64,000 nucleotides of DNA from Hofstenia miamia (taxonomy: Eukaryota; Xenacoelomorpha; Acoela; Hofsteniidae). The translations under genes were made by a program, and so were the position numbers. The notes beneath the pieces are model-generated. The model did no database searches and was not told the DNA's origin. It worked only from the letters and a program-made list of their open reading frames with translations. Numbering within the stretch: the stretch's first letter is position 1; the number at the start of each line of letters is the position of its first letter. This document shows positions 46,681-60,674 of this stretch, piece by piece. Location of the stretch: contig CABFPE010001148.1 in assembly GCA_900660155.1 (NCBI GenBank), forward strand, positions 6,294-70,293. Reading direction: 5' to 3'.

Positions 46681-49600
46681 AACAACTTTGACATTAATTA
46701 CTGACTACATGCGAACACTTAATTGAAATTTTCTCTATTCCTCAAAATTGAAAATGCTTAACTTTAATTCAAGATGTCATTAATCGAGTTGCTGCTAAAA
46801 CAGAGGATTGTATTTTGTGTAGTCTAAGGGTTTTAATTGGCTCTCATTTTGAAACGGTGTTGTTAATTTCCACAAAAATTTCCTCAAATAATCTAATGAA
46901 TATTCCATTTTGATTGAAATTTGAATTTTTGAAATCGATGAACTAATACTGTCGTTATGACCTGTCAAAGTAAATTTAAGTTTGATATCAATATCAACGT
47001 CAACCCTGCTATTCAATGTATTCAATTTCGATAAAAAGTTTTTAAAAGCAACTATAGAGCACTTTATAAATTCAATCATGTTTAAGTTAATAAATAATTG
47101 CTAACAAACATACAAAAAAGTTATAAGGATGCTGTAGGGCCTAATAACTTTAAAGTGGACAGGAATTTTCTAAAATATTTCATGTGAGTCTTGAAAAATT
47201 CATAAATGCTTATAACTCCAAATTTCCTAATAGACTTAGAGAAATTGTTTGAAATTGTGGAATGCAGTCCAAACAGACACTTTTTTCAACTATACCAATA
47301 CTCAAGTCAAAATCAAAACGAACATTAAATCTCATTTCTTTTCAATAGTAGGTACTTAAAATATGCATTGCCATAACACAATCGCAACAAGAAATTCTTT
47401 TACTATTCTAAACCATAAAAAATAGTAAGAGTAAACATTGACATATTCTACGTTGAAATAACACCCCATTACAAATGCTGTTTGTACTATTTCTTATATT
47501 GCAAACGATAAAAAATTCAGAAACACTGCTAAATTGTTATATTTGTCCCTAAGCAAAGTGTTAAAACTATTTTAAACAATTCCTGTGACAATCAAATTTC
47601 ATAAAACACGCATAATTTTTATTGGTTATAGAAAGCGCTTCCAAAAATATACACTATAAATACATTTGTATGCCTATAAAATTGGTCGTCCTATAATTCC
47701 TTATTTGAAATCGAATGCAAAGGATAAAAACAAAAGAGGGTGCGGCGATTTTGAATTTCAATGGGATTCTTAACTTCAATTTGGAAATTTTCACAATTCT
47801 TCGTAGAATTTTGAGGCATCAGCGGCAAGTAAATAGAAAAAAACATTAATTTGTAGATTAAACCCTGTCGCGGCGTGACTAAAAAATAAAACAAAATTAT
47901 TTCGATTTTGTCACCGATTTCAAAGCCTTTTCAGTTTTTAGTTTATTACAAAATGTATGTATAAAGAGAAACAAATATATTGGAAATTCAAAAGGATAAT
48001 CTACTTCCAATCTGCGGCAAACCCTGTTCGATAATCGCAATAATAAATATGTACTGAAGAGATGGCTTAATGAAAAGTTAGAGTTAAAAATTAATTGAGA
48101 TATTGATAGTTCTTAAATGAGGAAACCATAATTTGCTTGCATGGTTTTAATTTAAGTTAAATAGTATAAAATAATCAAGGAAGAGGGATTCGCTCGAATT
48201 GAGTTTAAATAAAAACGTAAGAAATTCAGTTAAGCGAACAAACCGATGCTGGAATTATACTTACAGTTATTCACCTTAACAGATGGTTGACAAATCCTAA
48301 AATTCCCATTTCGTTACTGAAATTCAAAAAATTCAAATTCATATTACATTCAATGAATTGCGTTTAAATAACCAGCTGCTACTATAAAATTGTCATTGAT
48401 CCTTAACATTTAATTATTGAAAATGTCGATTCCAAAAGTTTAGAAATAGGATGACAATACAGACTTCTCAAAGAGCCGAGACTTGTAATGTAGCCGCGGC
48501 TCAATAACTTTAAAAAGCTTGCGCTCTCGAAGAATTTTTATTTACAAAGTTCTTCCAGTCAATTAACATACATTTAAAAACACAACAATAAGAAACCCAA
48601 AAACATATTGAATGGAACAATAAGAAAATCAGAACAATAAATGAGTTATATTTAAAGAATGCTCATTTTATGTCCAATTCAGTGCTTAAACTCGACTCGG
48701 CTCGTTGACAAGTATGCTGGAGCCTTGTAAGGGAAGAAGTTCTTAACAATGCTTTCATTACAATAATCTTTTACAAATTGAAAACCATGCTTGCTTAATT
48801 GTATTATCATAGTGTAACCATATTTTAACACTTGCTTGTTCACATTGCTACACATTTTTCCTCAAGACTATTAAGAATAGTATAAAGCAATAGCCTATGA
48901 AATGAAGGAGATTGGTAAGTGTCAATGCTATGAAGTTAAAAAACATTTATTGGGAGAGAATTGGAAGCACCAAATTTGCAAATGCAAATAAGAGCATCTC
49001 TATTTAGCGTTTTCTATTATTCCATTGTTTGGAATTATAATTTTCAAGGTATTAATTCCCATGAGTCATCCGCCTCCCAAAGCGTTCTCTCCGGACAGTG
49101 CACTAATCAAAATAGGAATGAATTAATAAAAAACTAAGTTACATTCTGAGACTAAGCCATCGAGTAAAGATTTTATGAGAAAGAGGTTATTCCCTAATTC
49201 ACAAATTTCCACCTAAAATACCATAATTGCACATTCTCTTTCTACTCCGTTCTATTTAATCAAAAAACTCCATGATGCAAAATAACTATAAGGCCACCAC
49301 ATCTTAAAATAGAAATTAATTATTAAAGGAGTAGTAAAAATAACTCTGCTTACACTTTTGGTAGGAATTTCAAGTGCAATTATAAAAATATGTGAGGCAA
49401 CTTTTTTAAATAAATCAAACTATTCTACCAGTTCTTCACTTAGTTTTTAAAAAACGACATTGACGTATCACTCGAATTTGATCAGTAGTTAATAAAAATC
49501 ATGTGAATTCTAAAAATACAGTGACAGGCTTTTGCAGTTATTTTCGAGACTAAAATTAATTTTAATTGTAACTTTTCCGTATGTAAAATTTCCGAATAAA

Positions 49601-52238
49601 AAATTCCTTGCAAGCCGCTGTAAAAATGAAATATCAAAGTATTTCAAAAAGCAATTTAGAGTCGGCGTAATAAAACTAATTAGAATAGGGCACAGAGTAA
49701 ATTCAAATCAATTCCCAGCAACAAAAAATGAATGAATGTAAAATGAAATTAACTATTAATTCACAAACAATTAAATTTCTTCAGCTTAATGATGTATGTA
49801 GAAAGGAAGGTAAAAATTGATAAAAATATCAAATATCACAGTTAAAAATAAATACACGGCTTTTCAAAATCAATCTATGAAGGACGTCGAGTAGTAGAAC
49901 ACTATACGTGGGTTATGAACTGTGGGATTGTTAAATTACACGTATAAAAAACAAAGCACAACCTCTGCAGAATGGTAGAGTAATAAAGATAATGGTAATT
50001 AAACGGCCTCCTTTCAATAGGTGTAATTTTGAAAAAAGGCTTTGCACACCCCGTCACATTTAAAAGAATTGTCTTGTAGAATATTTCACTGCTATTTATT
50101 ATTGATTTTGCACACAGGAATTGCTTACATTAGTGACACTCATTTGATAATTTCAATGTAATAAACTTAGATAAGGCATCAGCGAATGTCATCCCAGGAT
50201 GAAAGAAACAAATGAGATTTTACGTAAATACAATATCGACCGACAGTTACATTCTAGGAATAATATTGCCATCAGCGTAAAGACACCATATTTCAATGAC
50301 TGGGTGGTAGGCCTGCATTTAAATAAGAAAAACTGCCTCAATATGGTTCTTTTCACTTCTGAACAGACAACATGAACACTCTTAAAATAATTGTATGCTC
50401 AATCTCTATTACAATGATCATTGTAGATAAATTCAAAGAATTCTTTGCGATAACCAATACAACTTAATTAATATAGATTGTTCTCCCATCGTTAAGAATA
50501 GTTCTTTGAAGCATTTAATCTTCACAAATCCATAAAGTTGACGCAAATAAGACTTAGAGGAAATCATGAGAATTATAACACTTGATGAATTCGCTTATAA
50601 GACAGACAGGCAGGCAAAGACAGACTTGCCCTTGTCGCCGATTGCATCAATTAATGCGCTGAGTGATTGATGCAGTAAAGAGCAATTGACAAAGAAGGTC
50701 TTTCGTAAATTGAACTATCACAAATTGAATTATTTCAACCGAGTAAATTGAAAGTGTTGTAAGGAAACACACGTATGCCTATGCACTATACACTATATGT
50801 ATATCAATAAAGTCATGCAGCTTTTATTAATCAAAAGTCGAATGTTAAGTATTCCTTACTTTATCAATAAAATGATTATTGCATTCATTGTAGTTTTTTA
50901 CAAGCCGCTATAATTAATGAAAAAACCTTAATTTTCAATGTTCCTAACCAATGGCTTTCGAGGTCTCTACACCTAAATTTAGTCGATTTTTAGTTTTGGA
51001 TTTTACTTAATCGACAAAGTCCAGAGAGGGTTAATGACCTCAAGAGAATGACTAAAGAATTTTAACACTGTTAAACTCAAATGTTGTTCACTCTGCAATT
51101 GGTCAATGAGAAATGCTGTGGTTACATCGAGCATCTGATGTAATACAACTACATTATTGTTTAGAAAATTAATTTCCATTACAATTCTTTTTGTATTCTT
51201 TGTTTCATCAAGAAATTCAGTTTTTAAAGATGTTTATTTTCTAATTAAAATACTGCAGCACTTTGTGAATACCTTCTGCATTGTAATTTTGTAGTCGGTT
51301 CGAATTTTTAATTTGCTATTATGAAGTATATTGATATGATCAGTAAACATTAGGATTTCAGTCGGTATATATGTGCTCCATGTGATTGCCACACTTTCAG
51401 CAAATGACTCCGTACAAAATGAACTGCATTTGTTAACATTTCTAATTTGATTTTTCTGAACTTTATTCTTTAGTTAGCCCCACATTCATAAGTCGCATGG
51501 AGTAATACATAGTGAACGGGTAGGCTAAAACTGATTACTAGGTTTCCACATTGGGATTTTAAGAAATCCAACGGCAACATGTGGAGTTACACAATCCTGT
51601 ATGATAACCATGCGACGGAATGATTTACGAGGCCTCAAAAATGAGATCATCTCTAATTCGTTTTCCTTTCTTTTGCGTTCTCATATTGGGAAAACAGAAC
51701 GAAGGAACAATAAATTGAGAATTGAATTCGATTAATTGTGTAAGTTTTGCTGAGTGCAATGGCTTTTCTACTGTCACATAGAGATTTTGCGCGACCACCT
51801 ATAACCATTGATAGACGAAACTTCACCAGAGACCTACTCTGTCCAAAGGAATTCGTTAAGATCACTAGAAGAAGATGATTAAAAGAGAGTTCCGTAAACA
51901 CAAAAAGATTCAAACAGTAATGTCCGTACATCCTGTGTACAAATTTAGGCTTAAATGTAAGGTGCTCCTTTGCCATGGTTCTTGAGACAGAATAAGAAAT
52001 GCCTGTCGTCGGGGAAAACATAATTATTCTAGTAAGTTCAATGCTGAGAAACAATTGTTCATAGACAAGCTACAACATATAATAATTCGAAAAGACCAAA
52101 AAAGCATCCTGTAAACATTAAATACTTAAAGCTAAGATTCCTCGAAAAATTTTGTGCGTGAACTATTGATAAAAAGTAAGCAAACAAGGACTTGCGATAA
52201 ATAGTATTAATAATACGACCAATACCTACAAAGCACAT

Positions 52239-52264
52239 TATATATATATATATATATATATATA
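52239..52264 (+). repeat. (TA)n microsatellite
   Basis: Thirteen TA units. Similar tracts of 8 to 16 units lie near 18085, 19825, 23005, 32140, 35480, 36220, 46491, 54361 and 54759. Confidence 0.95.
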
Positions 52265-54359
52265 ATGAAATGTTTTGCCCTTTTGAATTGAGTCTCTATG
52301 AGACCGAGACTATGATGGCATACACAGTGAACGTTTGAACTACGTTTACACAAACTAGACATTTATATGATTGAATTTCGGTACTTACATTTAATTTGTT
52401 GGAACTCTTTACTATGAATACTTAGAATGTAACTGCAGTATTAATTTTGGGAGGGAAAGATTTTTATATTTGATTGTTTGACATTAGAAATAAAAAATAT
52501 TAAAGAAACAAAAATTCATTGATTATATAAGAAGACTTTGCACAAGTGATCAATAGTTGATTAACACTTAACATTTACAATTTAAAACTAAAAACATTGC
52601 AGAAGGATATTTTAACCTCAACAACTGATGAAAAGAAAGTGAATTCTCACGAAACGAATGTAAATTATACCACCAATATAAAGAATCCCTGGCTGAGAGA
52701 ATTAATGTAAAGTGGAAACAGGTGGAACTGAAACTCTTCGATTTCTTGACGTGATATATTAACCCAAAAGCCACCTGTTTAAATTTCTTATATTAGAATA
52801 AAAAAGACTTAGAAAAAATATATTTAGAAAAGACATTATTTCATATAAAAAAAGAACGCTTTGAATTGTACACAAAACACTATGCATGTAATAGTTTAAT
52901 AAAAACGAAGAAAACTTACAATACATGGTTACGGTTAATTTCCCTCGATATGACTATGTGTGATTTACAATATGACAGAATTTACTGCGAAACATAAAAT
53001 AAAAAGTCAGGTGGCGGATAAATGACCAGTTAACACATACTTACGTGTAGAGCGGCATATAGCGTGTGAAACGGCAAGCAGTTCTTAACGAGAGTAATTT
53101 ATGACAGTTTATTTTCAAATTGTTACTACATTCAAGTCTGTGCAATCGTTTTAAAATTTTACATTGAAAACAACTGTCAATTAAAACGAAATTCTTTTTA
53201 ATTTATACATATGTTTTGGATTTTGTTGAAAGCAAAGTAAGCAATACTGAAAAATCAGGTGATTTGATGTGGTTCAAATATTTATAATGAATTAGTTCAC
53301 AATCTTCACCCTTGCTTGACAAAGCTGAGATAGGAACAATATTTTTGGGGAAAACATTAAACATCACTTGATTAAGCAAATTTGGAAATAAAGCACTTTA
53401 TTCCTGCTTCGCTTACTGTAGGAATGATCATTCCAGATTTCACCTACATACACACAATTTGAATTATATGTTTAGATGGGTTTTTGACTTAAAATATATA
53501 TGACAGTATATCATAATTACCCTTAATTTTCCCAGCTGTTTAATTTACTGCATTTATTAGGTGATGTGTGTAATTTTACATAAACGGTGCATAACAATTT
53601 TAATGATTTTCTATATTTTCTAATCGCCTGGTGGCATGTTCCCACATTGGGAGGTTCATTCCACAAACTCACAATTTCAGATAGACACTATATTCACACA
53701 TTACGAGAAATATTAAAAAGCGACATGATGCAATCCAACTTTGCATTTGGCACATCACTTCCTGAGTTCTGCTGGCACACAACACAATGACTATGAATTA
53801 TTGTTGAAGGAACATGCCTATATTGTTGCAATATCTGGAAATAGTGATTCCAGACAATCACGACCAAATTTCTTAAAGGATTGCTTGAGTACCTCGTTAC
53901 TGGACAATCACATCACATATGAGTGAAAGTCGACATGTGAGTTTTTGTATCACTTGCTTCACATCGCAGCAGCACGAATTTCATTCAAGACATTGATAAA
54001 AAAGAGACCACCACAACTTCTTTCCAATAATTGTAGGTTGTTATGAATTCAAAACAAATTTAATTTTTATGAAATTTTTATTCCCTAGAAAATGGCAACA
54101 GTTTGCACTTATAAAGAGAGATGTCCAAAACAAATGAAAATGTTACAGATATGAAATATTTTCTCACATTTGCTTGCAAATTCGATGTAGACAACATAGT
54201 TTGTGCAATAACCAATTACTTGACTCAGTGGTGAGAATGCAATAGAGATTAAACGTATTTGCTATTTGATCCGATACTAATTAGCCCAACGTTTTTCAAC
54301 ACTCATATGGTTTATTGAATTTGGATACAGTTGTTGTAGACCCATATTGCTTAGAGCCA

Positions 54360-54360
<1 letters not shown>

Positions 54361-54393
<33 letters not shown>

Positions 54394-54798
54394 AAAAACA
54401 GCACTTTGANGCAAAGCAATCATCAGTGGATAGCATGAACGCAAATGCCCTGCAAGGCATTAATTTATGTTTCCTCAGTAATGCACTATTTTATTAAAGA
54501 ATTTAAAAACATGTGTACTTACAGATAATATAAGAACTGAAAAATTTATATATCGTCCATATAAAAAATGATCACGTAGAAAAAATTTTTAGTGCAAAAC
54601 AAGCATTGATACTCCCCAAATGTACTACTAAAAGTGTCCCAAACTAAAGTGGTCCTAACAAATTCCAGGGCAGAAATACCGCTAAGTACTATGGCGTTTT
54701 TTTCTCAATACCGCTCAGTACAAAAATTTAGGTAGTTAGCGGTAATATATGTACATGTATATATATATATATATATATATGGAAAAACAGCACTTTGA
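54361..54798. other. Repeated contig end around an N-bounded insert
   Basis: A (TA)n tract followed by TGGAAAAACAGCACTTTGA occurs at 54361-54409 and again at 54759-54798. The first copy ends at an N (54410). About 350 bases lie between. The first 75 of them are open on the plus strand (KQSSVDSMNANALQGINLC) and on the minus strand follow a TTGCAG acceptor-like site. As at 8469-8972, this looks like a fragment placed between overlapping contig ends. Confidence 0.65.
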
Positions 54799-55819
54799 GA
54801 GAACGCTGTGTACAAAGAAATATAACGAAATTCAACTTCAAAACTGTAGTGTGTGGTCATTTGCAAATAATGAGAAAGTTACTCCTAAAAAATATTTTCA
54901 AAAAGTTAACATTATTCAATATCAAAAGGCTTACAACTATCAAATATAAAATGAGAATAAAACAGGTGTCTTGGAAATTTGCTTTGACACGTATAGCATA
55001 AATTGAGTTTAGGTGGGGAGACAACAATTTATCCAATATGCAATATTTGATAAAATAAATTCTCGTCGTTTCTCAAAACTTAAACAGAATCCCGGGGTAA
55101 GTAAATAAGCCAATGAAAATACTTTCTTTCATCTCATTTAAAATGGAAATTTCACGTAATTGAATTAAATAATGTAAACAATGAAAGAGTGGTGAGAATT
55201 CCAACTTCGGTCAAAGTTTACTCAAATTTTGAAAAGTAGCATTAAAAATTGCTTTCTCATCTTCCGCGTTTGGAGTCATGTAGAATGATGAAGTCTCAAA
55301 TATTTTTGATAGCAATGCTTGGTGAAAGATTTCTCTTAATTCTTCCTCTGAACATAATTGACTATAATGCTCTGTTAAATTATAGAGGCATGATTAATCT
55401 CTTCAAAGAAACTGTTCATCCTTTGAAAGACTCTGGCTATTTCCTCAATAAGTCTAAAGTGTTTTTCATTATAGCATCCGATACCAACATTATTGTAATT
55501 CAATTTAAAACAGCGCTTGCTAAGGAACAACTACATAAGTGCAATGAACTGAGAAATAGTCAACTTAAATTTCTAAAAACCGCTCATTAGCAAACTTTGT
55601 GATGCAATCAAACGACAGCAATAATGCTTAAATAGTGGAAAGGAATTTCTCCCTTTGTAGTTTTTATTAATTTTCAATTATCGCTGCAACTATTTAAACA
55701 AGTGTCTTTAGGGATACGAATCCGACTCGCATCATTTTAATTATAGTGTAAATTTCGGTTTTTACGTGTATAAAACTGGAAAACTAAAATTTCTACCTAT
55801 ACTGATCATATCCATGCCA

Positions 55820-56145
55820 ATAGGTCACGAGTCATGTGCCAAAACAATACCTTTTCCGATGGGTCAAATGGGCCGTGGGTCAAGACGTGAAATCGGTATG
55901 GGTCAAATGGATCAACGGATGCCTACGCAAGCCACACACTAACATTTTATTACAAATTATAACACAGTAGACTTATTCCATCATTTGTAATGAGACTGTT
56001 TTGTTATTTCTATTGTAATAAGGAGTATTACTTACATAATATCTTGTTTACTATTGCAGTGGGTGAAATTTATCGGAATGGGTCACGCTTCGAGTGGGTC
56101 AAATGTGTGATGGGTCTAAGCATTAACGGGGCGATTTGGTCCTAG
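55820..56145. repeat. ATGGGTCAAATG-rich repeat region
   Basis: GGGTCAAATG or close variants occur several times (for example GATGGGTCAAATGGGCC, GTATGGGTCAAATGGATC, GAGTGGGTCAAATGTGTG), along with ATGGGTCACGCTTCG. The two GC-richer clusters at 55820-55920 and 56060-56145 flank ordinary AT-rich DNA. They may be the two ends of one small element, but I could not define its limits. Confidence 0.45.
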
Positions 56146-57210
56146 ATCAGCAAAAGTGATTTATTAGCATTTCAGAAAAGAGTTTGAGGTAAATAATCTA
56201 CCATGCAATATTGCAATGCTTTCAAATTCTTGAAATTGGCCTGTTTTCAACATTATGTTCGTCTTACTGACCTATTAAAATGAAGCAATTTATATATTGA
56301 TAATGAAAACGCCATTCTGATGAATAAATTTTTTGGTTGTTTAGTCCATTTTTTGGAGAGGCTTCTAAGTTATATTAAAAATGAACTTTTCAAATACAAA
56401 TGGGTCCATCGGATTTCTTTTTGCGTAAAAGTAAGTGCAAGTAAAAATAAAAATGAAAATTATTGAAGAGAATAATAAAGGAAAAGGTAGGCAGTCTGTC
56501 ACATGATTTGTTTACAGAATCCTAAAACATGACACCGCTCTTGCTTAAAGTACCAAATATCTTTATCATGTTCGTGGCTGTAAGTTCAAAGCAATAAAAG
56601 AATTAACACCAAACAAGGAAGTTATATGGTAAAGAACCTCCCGTATATCAAATATAAATTCTCCGTTATATACAAATGAAATAATCGGAGAGATTCGGGG
56701 AGAATACTTCAATAAACCTATTTAGACAGCTTAAAGCTGCGTAATTTAAATTAAATATGTCAGTGAGTTGAGAATAAAATGGATTATTATTGTTTATTCT
56801 TACTTTAAATATATTGCAATGACTTTAAACTTTCAATCACTTGTTCCGGATTTGATAGATACTGTAATCCGTATGGATGTTCTAAGGTGACTTCCAATGA
56901 CAAACATGCACATTTTAACATCGCTGTGCAGATTTTGAGCCCATTCTTAAGAAAATTACTTCAGTTCTCTCCATCAGGATTGCCTTCAATATTTCTGGTC
57001 CATTGCATATCAAATAATTATCAAATATTATAGATATAAATCTACAGAATGGTATATTTTGTAGTATTAGCTTAATCCCAGCCATTACAGAAAAACTAAG
57101 TTCAAGAGATATTAAAACTTTAGCCTTATTCTTGTAGAATTTGGACGAGAGGCTTTTCATTGAAACCCAACATCAATTCTTTCACAAAAGAATAAAATAT
57201 GCTGAACGGC

Positions 57211-57459
57211 CAGTGGCGTACCCAGGGGGGGGGACATGGTGGAATGTCCCCACCCCCGTCAGGTTTCCAAATTTAATTTTGACAGGATAAATCAAAAAAT
57301 TTTACTTAAAAAATTGAAAAATTTAAAATCTAGGATCGTGAAATGCATTTTTTAGGGTCTATTTTCTCAATATTTTCAAAAATTTTGGCGGGGTTTTGCC
57401 CCGCATTAGGGAATAACAATGATGTCCCTGCCCGTCAGAAAATCCTGGGTACGCCCCTG
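57211..57459. mobile_element. 249-bp hAT-type MITE with perfect 8-bp target duplication
   Basis: The ends CAGTGGCGTACCCAGG and CCTGGGTACGCCCCTG form inverted repeats (CAGTGGCGTACCCAGG versus CAGGGGCGTACCCAGG). Both flanks are TGAACGGC, a perfect 8-bp duplication. Inside are runs of G and C next to the ends and an A/T-rich centre. The intact duplication indicates a recent insertion. It has no coding capacity. Confidence 0.95.
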
Positions 57460-59092
57460 TGAACGGCCCCAGTGCGTCTAGTGCTCATGCGTTCCTTTTT
57501 TATAAACTGCAGAAAATTACAATTCAAGAAATTAATGTTCATGTGGTCAATGCGATTCATTGAGTGTCCAGAATAATCACAATTTATATTTTGGATTCAG
57601 ATTCTTCAATTTTTCAATGAAAGCAATTGCTAACATTATCAGTTGTTTCCTGTCAAAGATGACGTCAACAAATAATATTTTCCAAGTTTTCATTTAAGAC
57701 CAAGACTAAGAGAGTAAGAATTTTAGATTCTACCATTTAGACAACAGACACTTCCAAAGGAAAAGCAAAGTCAATCCTAGTAAACCTACGCATGCCTAAA
57801 ATTATTGTTTATTTCTATTACTGTTGTAGAATATTAAAAAAGGTATTATTAGATGTCTAAACGCATTTTTAGTACATCCGATTTAGCACAGCAAAGTGAT
57901 TCCCTAAACAAAGTTTACACAGTGATATACTATATTTCACATGGACTGGAGCCCGATGCTATTCTTTAAAGTTTGCAACACGAAAAAGCAAAATTAGCCC
58001 GGACATGAATAATAATGATAAATCTTTAAATCTAAATAAATCAGGTCATTTGTGCTTAAGAGCAAGAAACTAATCTTGTGAAAAACAATCTAAAAGTGGC
58101 AGGGTGCCTCCGGATTAAAATTGAAATATCAAAGTTTGAAAAAAAACGACGATAAAAGATGAAATAAGGCAATTACAAATGTTCTCTAATAGTACGCGAA
58201 TTAAGGCACATTTTAAAGAACGGCCAACTTTGAAAAAAGACCTAGTTGAACGAAACAATACAATTCAATTCCGTGTTTCATTTGAGAAAGACTTAATTTT
58301 GCTTCACAATTGAAATTTAATATGTCAAGTGGAAATAACATCACAATAAACAAACCTTTTAGACATGGTAATATTAGATCATCCGCAGTTTCCTCAGAAT
58401 AGGTTTCTGTTATCAAACAAAAATGCAATCTTACTACATAATAGACAAAAATTTGAACTCGCTGAAGCTGATACAAGAAAAAATGTTGGGTGTTCGGCCC
58501 AAAAACACTATTCGAATACTCGGACTTTTCTAACTTTATAAGTGACAATAATACACACAATGTTTATATAAGTTTACATTAGGGTGTTGTTTTTTGTAAA
58601 TATAGTACATCTAGTTAAACAGGCAGAATTTAGTTGCATTTTTGTGGTGTACACTAGAAAGTGACCCTAATCTATCCTGATCAGATATTCATTGTTATTG
58701 CTTAATGTCTCCTTGATCAATCTAAGTTTGTACCCCACCCGGCAATTGAATACCCGATTTCGTGTTTCCGATGTCACTCTTTACTGTATACACATTTGTA
58801 TAAACTGAGCCAATGATACTTTATTATTTAAAATTGATTAATAAAGGAAGAAGCGCAATACTAAAAATGCATTAAAGACAAAAAGCAAAGAATTTGATAA
58901 GCATGCTTGAACGTCTTACGCGAACATAGTTACTACTAAATAATCACTAGTAAGTTTTGCCTCCAATTCACTAAAATAATTGATTTGAAAATAGGTGCGA
59001 ATTCCTAAAAGTATCTATTCTTAATAACACATACAATAGTTCATTTTGTTACTAGCAGACGAATTTCCAGCAAAATAGGGTGTAAAAAAGTA

Positions 59093-59400
59093 TTCAGCTA
59101 CGGACACGAGCACGGTACGAAAAGACACAGCTAGGCAAGAGCACGCCACGTCACGTAAATTTATAATTTTTTCGTTGAATGTAAAATGCATCTTAGATTA
59201 AAATGCTTTTGGCGGCAATTTGTTTCAATAGTTTAACAAATTTTTCAAGAAGCAAAATTTTCGATGATGTTAATATACAAATTAATAACTAAAGTAACAA
59301 ACATATTTTATATGTATTTTAATGTGGACACGAACACGAAAATTTGTAAAATCGACACGGGCACGCGGAACGGCACGAACACTTCACTAGCATGTTGAAG
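59093..59400. repeat. CACGNNCACG-rich repeat pair
   Basis: Two clusters of CACG words, GGACACGAGCACGGTACGA near 59102 and GACACGGGCACGCGGAACGG near 59354, bracket an AT-rich 200-bp centre. This fits a small element with subterminal CACG repeats, but matching terminal repeats and a target duplication were not found. Confidence 0.45.
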
Positions 59401-60377
59401 CCTATAATACATTATTTCAGGTAGGGATAGGTTATAGAGAGTAGATTCTTAACAAACAGCAGATAAAAGAAATAAGCGGTATGTGATGAATTGCTAATGA
59501 AAACGAAGGATTTGTTAACGAGGGATGAAAAGCCATTCTGAAAATAGAAAAATTATATTAATCAAGCAGATTTCCTGAGAGAAATGACAGGTGTAAAAAT
59601 GAAGGAGATCATTAGCGATACATTAGATTTGGTATAATTAAAATATATTCATTCAAAGCCATTAACTACAATGCAGAGAGGCTATAAATCATTTGCAGCG
59701 ATCCTATGGAGACATTTCAATTTAGCCAACAATGGAGATGGAGCATTCTTTCAAGATTTCATATATCAATTAATCTCCTTTCCCAATATGAAATGCGCAT
59801 CGGAAGGTTAACACGTGGATTAGAAACCGTAATTATCAATGTTGTAAATAACAATAATAATAAATGCGCAACCTAATTGATTTATACTGCGAAGTTGAAT
59901 TTCAAACGTTAAACTATTAATCAAAAGCCGCTGTGAATTCGTTTAGAATTTTACGCTCCGCTATACAAAAAGAGAATTATCTATTAATGTCCGCGGTTGC
60001 CGCGCTTTCAATTAAAGAGAGACGTTGAAACAAGTATTAGTTCATTATTGGTTTTGTACTTTGGTTAATCGTTATTTAAAACATCATGACAGTCGACAAA
60101 TGAGAATGTAGTTAAGCTTACCAACAATCGATTAATGTGGAAACTGTTTAATTTGACAACCACGAGTTCACATTGCTAAATCCTACATTCAAAATTATTG
60201 TAAAGGTGTATTGTTGTTTTAGGTATACTTATAATTTGTCCGTATTGGAAATTGTTGATAACGCATTGACAATTTGTACTTTAAATGTAGCACGCATCTG
60301 TTATTAACAATGGTGGATTTGCCTGACTCGATCTATGTAATAATTTCATTATTCGGCTTTGATTATTGCCCTGTGAG

Positions 60378-60674
60378 CAGTGTTAGGAAAAAATCCGATT
60401 TAAATTAAAAAAAATTAAAAAATCGAAATTTTTTGATTTAACTGTTTATTTTATCTAAATTTCAATTTTACCCACACAGTCTTCCAAGGTAGTAAATATT
60501 AGAAATTCTTTTGATACTACTATTTTTGAAATACAATAATTTAATCAATATTAAGTAAACTGAAGATAAAAAACATGCAAAACTCATTCCAATATCAGGA
60601 CAATGATTTCAAAACAATTAGAATACACTGATTGAAATCCGACTTAAATCAATGATTAAAATCGACCAACACTG
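60378..60674. mobile_element. 297-bp hAT-type MITE
   Basis: The ends CAGTGTTAGG and, inverted, CAGTGTTGGTCGATTTTAAT are terminal repeats, with AAATCCGATTTAAAT-type words just inside. The flanks CCTGTGAG and CCCGTGAG agree at seven of eight bases. This CAGTGTTGG...AATCGATTTAAAT pattern is common in animal hAT MITEs. It is non-coding. Confidence 0.88.

Noticed and set aside
51653-52054. 133-codon minus-strand frame with a QD-TPH-like word just downstream
   Set aside because: Looked briefly like a transposase block, but no other DDE motif or terminal repeat supports it.
55249-55590. 113-codon plus-strand open frame
   Set aside because: No motif on either strand and composition like the surrounding AT-rich DNA; the length alone is not evidence.
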